A DNA stretch of 14,975 nucleotides. Source: Alphaproteobacteria bacterium (GTDB lineage Bacteria > Pseudomonadota > Alphaproteobacteria > Bin95). A program made the position numbers and the translations under genes. Location: assembly GCA_022822125.1 (NCBI GenBank), contig JAJECF010000212.1:1-14975 (forward strand), in the 5' to 3' direction. This document shows, one piece after another, positions 6,308 to 12,216 of the stretch (positions are counted from its first letter, which is position 1; the number at the start of each line of letters is the position of its first letter). The notes under the pieces are model-generated. The model was not told the origin of the DNA and did no database searches. It saw only the letters and a list, made by a program, of their open reading frames with translations.

Positions 6308-7382
6308 GGGGTTCTCCAGGGTTGGGGACAGTGAAAGCGGCAGCCGGTGGTCGTGCGCCGCTTCCTCGACATATCGGGATATCGGGCTTTCTCTGGCTTT
6401 CGGCGAACGCTCGCGTGTTCGGCGCGACGCTTCTGACCGGGGACCGCAGAATCGCCGGGTCCCGGCTCGTCCCCACCCCGGGGTGATGCTCCGGAGGCGT
6501 TTCACCGTCCGGTCCGGTCGGTGGGATGCGCGGCCCGGGACCGGGGAGGAGGAGCCGGTGCTGGCGGCGCACCAGGATGGAGACGTAGTTGCTGTTGAGA
6601 CCGGTCCGGCGCGCAATCTGCGCCTGGGGAATGCGCAGGATGGCGGCCAGATATATCCAGACGTCGCGAGCCAGGTTGCGCTCCCGGGCGCGGCGTGCAG
6701 TGAAATCGGCCTGGCAGAGGCGGCCGCAGAACCTCCCGGAGCGCCGGCGGACCGGGGCGCCGCAGCCGTTGGCGCAGAGCGCCTTCCGGGCTTCGTGGGC
6801 GTCGCGCATGCAGGCGGCGCTGCAGAACCGGCGCCGGCGGCGCGGCAGAGGCGCGGAACAGCCGGGCGCCTCGCAAGCGCCGTCGCCCTCCCCGTCCAGG
6901 CCCTGCACAACATTCGAGACCGTCCTGTGGCTGACGCCGTGGAAGGCGGCGATCTGCGCGAGCGGGCGGCCCGACCGGGCTTCCGTCCGGATGCGGCGGT
7001 CGCGGTCGGCGTTGATGTCGGCCCAGAAGGCGCGAATCGAGCGGCCATAGCAGGCGCGGGAGCAGAAGATGGACGAGCTTCGCGCGACCTTGCCTCCACA
7101 CTGCGGACAGGCCGGCACGCCGAAACGCCGCCAGGCCACGAAGCAGTCGAAACAGAAGAAGCGGTTGCGGGCCCGGGGCAGGCGGCGGGAGCAGCCCTCC
7201 CGGGCGCAGAAGCGGTCATATTGCCGGGGGCCGAGATGCCAGGTCCAGCCCTCGCGCCGCGTGATGCCGTATACCGTGGAGACGGCAAGCCCGTGTTCGG
7301 CCGCGATCGAGCGGACCGATTGCCCGGCCGCCACCGCACGGCTGATCGCGGCGTCGCGTTCGATATGCCGGCGCCGGGGCAT
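6195..7382 (-). CDS. Multi-HTH, multi-zinc-finger DNA-binding protein
   Basis: 395 residues; the start codon follows the DUF5131 stop with no gap (TGA then ATG). Three helix-turn-helix segments are visible: about 8-45 (SVRSIAAEHGLAVSTVYGI), 138-162 (PLAQIAAFHGVSHRTVSNVV) and 250-272 (IPQAQIARRTGLNSNYVSIL). Between them lie four Cys4 modules: 59/64/77/80, 92/95/107/111, 170/175/187/191 and 203/207/219/223, most ending in F-C-x-x-x-C. The alternation HTH-Zn-Zn-HTH-Zn-Zn-HTH suggests internal duplication. It is strongly basic, so it is probably a sequence-specific DNA-binding protein. After about residue 275 the sequence is Pro/Arg-rich and overlaps the next gene by 113 bases, so the real C-terminus is uncertain. 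The family is not recognised. Confidence 0.78.
   Translation of the reverse strand: MPRRRHIERDAAISRAVAAGQSVRSIAAEHGLAVSTVYGITRREGWTWHLGPRQYDRFCAREGCSRRLPRARNRFFCFDCFVAWRRFGVPACPQCGGKVARSSSIFCSRACYGRSIRAFWADINADRDRRIRTEARSGRPLAQIAAFHGVSHRTVSNVVQGLDGEGDGACEAPGCSAPLPRRRRRFCSAACMRDAHEARKALCANGCGAPVRRRSGRFCGRLCQADFTARRARERNLARDVWIYLAAILRIPQAQIARRTGLNSNYVSILVRRQHRLLLPGPGPRIPPTGPDGETPPEHHPGVGTSRDPAILRSPVRSVAPNTRAFAESQRKPDIPICRGSGARPPAAAFTVPNPGEPHVSCNPPRPVLPGTALHARHHPLPFLWLPRSGRLHGR
6371..6386. repeat. Tandem 8-mer ATATCGGG x2
   Basis: ATATCGGG occurs twice end to end, in a locally AT-richer patch about 65 bases upstream of the ATG of the 75-residue Cys-rich gene. It could be a short binding-site array or part of a promoter. 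It also lies within the doubtful 3' end of the helix-turn-helix gene. Confidence 0.4.
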
Positions 7383-8678
7383 TCAGGACAGCCACCGACC
7401 GTCAGGCAGCATTGCGCGATGCCGCCAACGCCCGTCCTGGCAAAGCGTCTTTTTGTATTGCACGGGGTTGTCCGGCGCCCCGCGGCTCATGACAAGGAAG
7501 TAGGGCGGCTTGCCGGGGTGGCCCCAGCTGTAGATGTCTATCGCGGTATCGCCGCGCAGATGGCCGGGCACCGCGATGCGCTTTGCCCGCTTCTCGGCGG
7601 CCTCCAGGGAATGGAACATCATCACGAGGTCCTTCGGTCCCGGAGGCCTTCCATCCGGCGTACAGCGGGCCGGATCCCGACGCCTGTTCCAGTGGACGGC
7701 AGGGATGTCCTCGTCGTCGGGATGCCTGACGCGGAAGGCGGGATCGGGATCGTCATGCTGGAGCGGGATAAGCCAGGAGCCGTCGTCCAGCCGTTCCGGG
7801 GTGCTGTCGTGAAGGACGCCGTCCAGAAGGCGGCCGGCGCTCTTCGGGCGGGGGCCGCCCCACTGCTTGAAGAAGAAGGCGACCTCGTGTTCGCGGCTGC
7901 CGTCGCGAAGCCGCCGGACCCAGTCCGGGTCCATCGGGCGTGCTCCGGAGCCGCTTTCGCCACCGACGATGACCCAGTCCAGACCGCGGAGGTCCATCGG
8001 GATTCTGTCGGGAGAGACATTCTCCAGCAGGGGCTCGAACGAAACGAAGCGAAGAGCGGCCGGCGTTTGCAGCAAGTCGACGATGCGCTGCTCCCGTCTG
8101 AGGTCTTCCACGGAGACGCCGAGCCAGATATTCGGGCGCGGAGTTGCGCGCCAGGGAGTGTCGATGTAGCCGGCCCAGTCAATGCCGATCTGACTGTTAT
8201 GGATGTGGGGGAGCCGGCCGGCATCGCCGGGGTATTCCCTTCGCAGATTCTGCACGGCGTCTTTCAGGTAGTACGGAAGTTCCGGGTCCTTGTAATACTG
8301 CATCATCCGCCCGGAGCGTTTCGTCAGCACCTGGAAGATATGCTGCGGCGCCAGCACCGTGACGGCGTGGACGAGGTCGATCCACTCTACCGGGACGGCC
8401 TCATGAAACAGGTCGCCGTGAGCGCACACGAAAATGCGTTTCGGGTTACGCCATCTGAGGGGGGCTGTCAGCCACGCCTTGTTGAGCCGGACCTTGCCGT
8501 TCCATACCGGACCGGCGGCCGTCGGCTCCGTGAGGCCCCGGCGCGAGGGATGGTTCTTCAGCCGGCCGCCTGCAAGGCGCATGGCGTAGCAGTGCTTGCA
8601 TCCGGGGCTCACGACACTGCACCCGGTGATGGGGTTCCAGGTGGCGTCCGTCCACTCGATTTCGGTCCTGTCAGCCAT
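7383..8678 (-). CDS. DUF5131 (phage Gp37/Gp68) family protein with C-terminal extension
   Basis: 431 residues. The ATG at 8678 gives the family's usual start, IEWTDATWNPITGC at 7-20. Cys20, Cys27 and Cys30 in C-x6-C-x2-C-Y-A form a putative iron-sulfur site, and the family is regarded as radical-SAM-like; the reaction is not known. Further family marks are VLTKRSGRM (about 117-125), NIWLGVSVE (about 183-191), FVSFEPLLE (about 211-219), WVIVGGESG (about 235-243) and FFFKQWGG (about 268-275). The family is usually about 230-300 residues, so 290-431 is an added region; it includes a TAIDIYSWGHPGKPPYFLVM stretch and resembles a small separate domain. The start overlaps the upstream stop by 8 bases, and the stop abuts the next start. 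Confidence 0.9.
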   Translation of the reverse strand: MADRTEIEWTDATWNPITGCSVVSPGCKHCYAMRLAGGRLKNHPSRRGLTEPTAAGPVWNGKVRLNKAWLTAPLRWRNPKRIFVCAHGDLFHEAVPVEWIDLVHAVTVLAPQHIFQVLTKRSGRMMQYYKDPELPYYLKDAVQNLRREYPGDAGRLPHIHNSQIGIDWAGYIDTPWRATPRPNIWLGVSVEDLRREQRIVDLLQTPAALRFVSFEPLLENVSPDRIPMDLRGLDWVIVGGESGSGARPMDPDWVRRLRDGSREHEVAFFFKQWGGPRPKSAGRLLDGVLHDSTPERLDDGSWLIPLQHDDPDPAFRVRHPDDEDIPAVHWNRRRDPARCTPDGRPPGPKDLVMMFHSLEAAEKRAKRIAVPGHLRGDTAIDIYSWGHPGKPPYFLVMSRGAPDNPVQYKKTLCQDGRWRHRAMLPDGRWLS

Positions 8679-8892
8679 CGGCGCGCGCCTCGGCCCCGGG
8701 GCAGACCGCGTGGATCCTGTCCATGATGTCCTCGGCCAGTACCGCCTCTTCAAGGGCGGCATGGACGGCTCCCTCATGCCCGGGCTGCGGATGCCGTCTG
8801 TAATCGGCCACCGCGTTGCGCTCCCGGTTGCGATGTTCAATGCAAAGCTCGTAGATCTTGGCCAACTGGCGCTTGGTCAGGTGGATCCTCAT
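8671..8892 (-). CDS. Small helical hypothetical protein, 73 residues
   Basis: The start chosen is the ATG at 8892, preceded by AAAGGA with a 6-7 base gap. A second in-frame ATG at 8973 overlaps the upstream stop as ATGA and would give 100 residues starting MKKTRTRP, but its ribosome-binding site is degraded (AGAGAA instead of AGAGGA in the duplicated copy at 9694). The product is mostly helical and mixed-charge (LTKRQLAKIYELCIEHRNRE at 5-24). I do not recognise it. It overlaps the DUF5131 gene by 8 bases, so its translation probably drives that of the iron-sulfur protein. Confidence 0.68.
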   Translation of the reverse strand: MRIHLTKRQLAKIYELCIEHRNRERNAVADYRRHPQPGHEGAVHAALEEAVLAEDIMDRIHAVCPGAEARADG

Positions 8893-8956
8893 GGCAGTCC
8901 TTTCACTGGGATGCTCGTTCAGCGCTGTTACATCCCGGCCGCCTCCATGCGGCCTC

Positions 8957-9050
8957 GTCCGCGTCTTTTTCATGTCGGTTTCTCTTCGAGCCGGGAGGCA
9001 TCGGCGTCCGGCCTTGTGCACAAGGCCCCGGCGAGCTCGTCGCGCTGCCG
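8957..9050. repeat. Direct repeat copy A (94 bp)
   Basis: This matches 9678-9771 at 90 of 94 positions; the four differences are all transitions. It covers the last 27 codons of the membrane-protein gene and the start codon region of the next reading frame (MKKTRT), including the ATGA overlap. Copy B covers the end of parB and the start of the ribbon-helix-helix gene in the same way. Confidence 0.93.
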
Positions 9051-9191
9051 GCGGTGGCGGATGAGCTCGGCGACAAGGACCGCGGCGGCGAACATGGCGA
9101 CGAGAGCCGGGTAGACGGTGAAGGCGAACGCGTCGATGAGCGCGAGCAGGTCGGGCAGAATCTCCTTCGGGTGTGTCGCGTATCGGGTCAT
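8970..9191 (-). CDS. Single-pass membrane protein with a ParB-derived tail, 73 residues
   Basis: The start at 9191 overlaps the upstream stop as ATGA. Residues about 22-43 (AFTVYPALVAMFAAAVLVAEL) form one transmembrane helix, followed by a basic stop-transfer stretch (RHRRQR). The last 27 residues (RRQRDELAGALCTRPDADAS and on) match the C-terminus of the ParB-like protein at 24 of 27 positions, because this end of the gene lies in the 94-bp duplication. It therefore looks like a chimera: a new N-terminal membrane anchor joined to a borrowed ParB tail. Function unknown; by inference, the tail could let it share a partner with ParB. Confidence 0.72.
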   Translation of the reverse strand: MTRYATHPKEILPDLLALIDAFAFTVYPALVAMFAAAVLVAELIRHRRQRDELAGALCTRPDADASRLEEKPT

Positions 9192-9694
9192 GCCGGTTTC
9201 TCTGCGCAGGGGCGTTCGGCGTCCCCGGTCCCGGCGGAGTTCAGAGCCGGCATGTCCTGTGTTGCTGCTGAGGCTTCGGGTATGAACGCAGCCGCGATCA
9301 CCGCCGCGCGCTCCGCGCCGAAAACCTCCCGCAGCAGCTCCATCGCCCGCTCCCGCCGGCCCTCCGTCACCATCCTCTGCAGCGGCTCCTCCACCAGCGC
9401 GCGAATATCCGCCTGCAGGGACGCCACGCCCTCCGCATCCAGACCCCTGGCCAAATCCGCCAGGGTATTGGCAAGGGCGCGCTGCTTTTCCGCGTTCAGA
9501 ACCAGCGGCTGCGGCCCCGGCCCCTTAGCCGACGGGTCCTCGTGCAACGCGCATGATACCCACCAGGAAGACACCGACTTGCCCGCCCGCGCCGCCCCCG
9601 CGACAATCGCCTGCCAGTGCTCGTCGATGTAGCAAACCGTGTGCGTCACCCCCTTCTTGCTCCGCGCTCCCGGGCTTGTCCGCGTCTTCTTCAT
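9188..9694 (-). CDS. Ribbon-helix-helix-like plasmid protein (MobC/CopG-like)
   Basis: 168 residues; the ATG at 9694 overlaps the parB stop as ATGA and follows AGAGGA with a 6-base gap. Residues 16-50 (VTHTVCYIDEHWQAIVAGAA then GKSVSSWWVSCAL) fit a ribbon-helix-helix pattern: a short strand, a helix around EHWQAIV, and a second helix after GKSVS. Such domains occur in plasmid copy-control and MobC-type relaxosome proteins. The middle (about 65-135) is long and helical, and the tail (135-168) is Ala/Pro/Glu-rich. The place right after parB suggests a segregation or transcription-control accessory. No relaxase is present in the window, so the mobilisation role is unproven. Confidence 0.7.
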   Translation of the reverse strand: MKKTRTSPGARSKKGVTHTVCYIDEHWQAIVAGAARAGKSVSSWWVSCALHEDPSAKGPGPQPLVLNAEKQRALANTLADLARGLDAEGVASLQADIRALVEEPLQRMVTEGRRERAMELLREVFGAERAAVIAAAFIPEASAATQDMPALNSAGTGDAERPCAEKPA

Positions 9695-9771
9695 GTCGGT
9701 TCCTCTTCGAGCCGGGAGGCATCGGCGTCCGGCCTTGTGCGCAAGGCCTCGGCGAGCTCGTCGCGCTGCCG
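9678..9771. repeat. Direct repeat copy B (94 bp)
   Basis: Partner of 8957-9050, offset 721 bp. It carries the last codons of parB, the ATGA junction and the first codons of the ribbon-helix-helix gene. Because parB uses this tail as part of a full-length gene, copy B is the more likely parent and copy A the derivative. Confidence 0.93.
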
Positions 9772-10761
9772 TCGCTCGATCAGCAGGCAGAGGCGGTGGA
9801 GCGCCGTGACCCGGTCATGCTCGGCGATCTCCGACCATGCGGTCTCCAAGCGCTCGAACAGTCGGGCTCGGCTTGGTTCGGAGGTCAGGCGCGGGGGCGT
9901 GTCGTTGTCCTTCTGCAATAGCGCGGACAGTCGCTCGGGCGGCTCATCGGCTTCGCGCAGCCGCTCCAAGGTGCGGAGTTGTTGCGCTTCCGAAAGGCCA
10001 GCGAGGCGGTAGAGGTCCCCTTCCCGGCGCGCGATAGGGGTGCCTTCAAGCTCGTCTTGCAGTTCGGGAAGGATATGTTTGCCGATGCGCAGGGCGCGCG
10101 CGACCGTGCCCTTGGACAACGAGGTAAGGTCTGCCGTCCCTTCAACGAACGAAGAGGACGGCGATAAATCAAGATCGAAACCTTCGATTTTGATTTTCTC
10201 CTTGTATTCCATGCTTTTACGGTCGCCGCCATGTTGGGCGTACGGGTACAGTTTCTTGTGGAGTTCCTCGCGTCTGGCAACGAAGCGGCCGCGGTGAAGC
10301 GGCGTGAGTTCGGCGCGGACCAGGTTCTCGTCGATTTCCACCAGGGCAAGCATGTCCGGGCTCGGATCGTCGAGCACGAGGGCCTCGATCCGGCCCCATC
10401 CGAGGCGCCGTGCTGCCTCTATGCGGTGGGCGCCGGCAACGAGGGCGAAGCCTCCTTGGTCCAGGTCGCGCTCGTATTCGCCGGTGTCGGGATCGATCCC
10501 AAAGTTGTGGCGGACCTGGATCGGGTTCTGGAGCCCGATCCGGTCCATCGACTCCGCGAGACGTTCGACGACGGCTTCGTCGACCTCGCGCAGGCGCGGC
10601 CCGATAGCGATCTGCTCCAGTCCGATGGGCCAGGTGCTCCGTTGGCGCGCCGTCGATGGGTCGAGGTGGGAGGCCGCGGCTGCTGCGGCGGGATTGCGGC
10701 GGCGCCAGTCTTCGATGTGTTCGATGAGCGCACCGCCCTCCTTCTTCGGGGTCTTGCTCAT
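9691..10761 (-). CDS. parB: ParB/RepB-like partition protein
   Basis: 356 residues. The start overlaps the parA stop as ATGA. The ParB N-terminal domain covers about 45-145, with the nucleotide-binding loop G-A-H-R-I-E-A-A-R at 110-118, the GxHR form seen in many plasmid and phage ParB-like proteins rather than GERR. IDENLVRAELTPLHRGRFVA at 143-162 and the HGGDRKS motif at 177-183 are typical of that subgroup. A helix-turn-helix follows at about 207-226 (EGTADLTSLSKGTVARAL). It should bind a centromere-like site and act with ParA in segregation. No canonical parS was seen nearby. Codons around 10150-10215 (residues 183-204) are conspicuously AT-rich. Its last 27 residues are duplicated in the membrane protein at 8970. 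Confidence 0.9.
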   Translation of the reverse strand: MSKTPKKEGGALIEHIEDWRRRNPAAAAAASHLDPSTARQRSTWPIGLEQIAIGPRLREVDEAVVERLAESMDRIGLQNPIQVRHNFGIDPDTGEYERDLDQGGFALVAGAHRIEAARRLGWGRIEALVLDDPSPDMLALVEIDENLVRAELTPLHRGRFVARREELHKKLYPYAQHGGDRKSMEYKEKIKIEGFDLDLSPSSSFVEGTADLTSLSKGTVARALRIGKHILPELQDELEGTPIARREGDLYRLAGLSEAQQLRTLERLREADEPPERLSALLQKDNDTPPRLTSEPSRARLFERLETAWSEIAEHDRVTALHRLCLLIERRQRDELAEALRTRPDADASRLEEEPT

Positions 10762-11435
10762 GCAGCCGCCCTCAGCGCGCGGACCGGCCAGGCCAGCAGA
10801 GCGTCTGTCGCCGTGCGGATCTCTGTCGCCGCGGCTCCGCGCGGGTCGGACTCCACGACGCCCAGGCCGGCCCGGGTCGAACGCACGAAGGCGACACGGT
10901 TGCGCACGGCGGTCGGCAGCATCTGCACGCCCTGGCGCGAGAGCATGTCCCGGGCCTCGATCTCCCAGTGGGCGGCGCGTGTCGGGACGGCATTCAGCAC
11001 CGCGACGGCCGGCGTTTCGGCCAATGCCGCGATGTCGAGGCTCGCGCGGATCGCGGCGAGGTCGAAGAGAGACTGGCGGCAGTGGACCACGACGAGACTG
11101 GCATGCCGGGCGCCCGCGACCGGTCCACCGTCGGCGCCCATCGGGGTGTCGATCAGGATCAGGTCCGTTTCCTTCGTCCGGGCCCGCTCGATCTCACGGT
11201 CGAGGCGCAGATACGGGCAATAACGAACCTCGGGGGCGACGTCGGATCGGAGATCGCTCCAGACCACGGCCGAGCAGTTGGGGTCGCAGTCGAGGACGGT
11301 GACCCTGCGCCCGGACCGGGCGGCACAGGCGGCGATATTCAGCGCCAGCGTCGTCTTGCCGGCGCCGCCCTTCTGGCTGACGAAGGCGAGGACCTGGGGA
11401 GCTGCATGGGCAGCGGGCTGCGAAAGCTCAGACAT
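10758..11435 (-). CDS. parA: ParA-family partition ATPase, short type
   Basis: 225 residues. The ATG at 11435 follows AAAGGAG with an 8-base gap and overlaps the upstream stop by 8 bases. The deviant Walker A motif is KGGAGKTT at 22-29, with the signature lysine at 22; the A' motif is LDCDPN (48-53) and Walker B is LILIDTP (92-98). The protein lacks the N-terminal DNA-binding extension of RepA proteins in repABC operons, which are about 400 residues, and is closer to ParF-like or chromosomal-element ParAs. It should form ATP-dependent assemblies on the nucleoid that move the ParB-bound replicon. The 4-base overlap with parB fits co-translation. Confidence 0.94.
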   Translation of the reverse strand: MSELSQPAAHAAPQVLAFVSQKGGAGKTTLALNIAACAARSGRRVTVLDCDPNCSAVVWSDLRSDVAPEVRYCPYLRLDREIERARTKETDLILIDTPMGADGGPVAGARHASLVVVHCRQSLFDLAAIRASLDIAALAETPAVAVLNAVPTRAAHWEIEARDMLSRQGVQMLPTAVRNRVAFVRSTRAGLGVVESDPRGAAATEIRTATDALLAWPVRALRAAA

Positions 11436-12216
11436 CGTAGCGCTCCTTTCCGGAGGCGTTGGAGGACCGGACGCCGGCGTCTGCCGTTGCGGTCCGGTCC
11501 CGGGAATTCGAGGTGGGACAGAGGGTTTGTGGCGCGCGCTCTTCGCGGATCCGTTGGAGCCTGGCTTCAACGGCCTCTATCCGGGCGAGATAGTGCTTTT
11601 GCTCGCCCGTCTGGAATTCGAGGGTTTCGATGCAGCCCCAACCTTGGGGGCGGTATCGGGCCGGGACGTGATATTGGGCGGGGGAGCGGGAGCGCCGGTC
11701 CTGAAGGAGTTCATCGTGCGAGAGCAGCCCGGCCTTGAGCATTTGGCGGATGTGAGCATTGGCCTTCCGCGCGGCGTCCCGCTGTCTGAGGGTCAGCTCT
11801 CGCCGCTCCTGACGAAGTGCCGTGAGCCGCTCGCGGATTGCGACAAGCCGATGGATGAACTCCGCCAGCGGCGAGAGGTCGACGCCCTGCTTCGGCCCCG
11901 TGCTTGGCGTATCGGCAGGCTTCCAGGCGCCGGTGTCGCGGAGCAGGCGAGCATACCGGCGGACGGTCTGTTCGGAGACGTCCAGCCGTGCGGCCGCCTC
12001 GCGCATTGTCGTGAACACGACGGGGCGGCCGCCCGGCCGCCAATCCTGCTCGGGGCATTGAGCGATCCAGAAATGGAGTAGCCGGGCTGGACCGACGGAG
12101 AACTCCGGAAGCCCGACCGAAGCCGCGACGCCGGGTTCTCTCAGAAGCCAGGCGGCCCTCCACGGTTCGATGGCCTCTGCCAGGCCGGGTCCTGCCGGCA
12201 TCGACGGGCTACACAT
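11428..12216 (-). CDS. RepC-like paralogue lacking the C-terminal domain
   Basis: 262 residues. The ATG at 12216 follows AAAGGAG and overlaps the repC stop by 8 bases (ATGTGTAG). It aligns in order with RepC residues about 60-270: LLREPGVAAS against LLKRPGVAAS, a winged-helix segment with REAAARLDVSEQTVRRYARL (72-91), the diagnostic VDLSPL (112-117), a long coiled coil (120-152), and ARYRP against DRYRP. It stops where RepC enters its disordered linker, so it has the DNA-binding half only. It may be an ori-binding competitor, a copy-number regulator or a second initiator; these are inferences. It ends 8 bases into parA. Confidence 0.82.
   Translation of the reverse strand: MCSPSMPAGPGLAEAIEPWRAAWLLREPGVAASVGLPEFSVGPARLLHFWIAQCPEQDWRPGGRPVVFTTMREAAARLDVSEQTVRRYARLLRDTGAWKPADTPSTGPKQGVDLSPLAEFIHRLVAIRERLTALRQERRELTLRQRDAARKANAHIRQMLKAGLLSHDELLQDRRSRSPAQYHVPARYRPQGWGCIETLEFQTGEQKHYLARIEAVEARLQRIREERAPQTLCPTSNSRDRTATADAGVRSSNASGKERYDV

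Noticed and set aside
6306..8726. 806-codon plus-strand open frame
   Set aside because: Shadow of the HTH/zinc-finger and DUF5131 genes, which have conserved motifs and coupled starts.
10758..11570. ParA start at 11570 with 45 extra residues
   Set aside because: The extension is Pro/Ser-rich and overlaps the upstream gene; ATG 11435 has AAAGGAG and a short N-terminus before Walker A.
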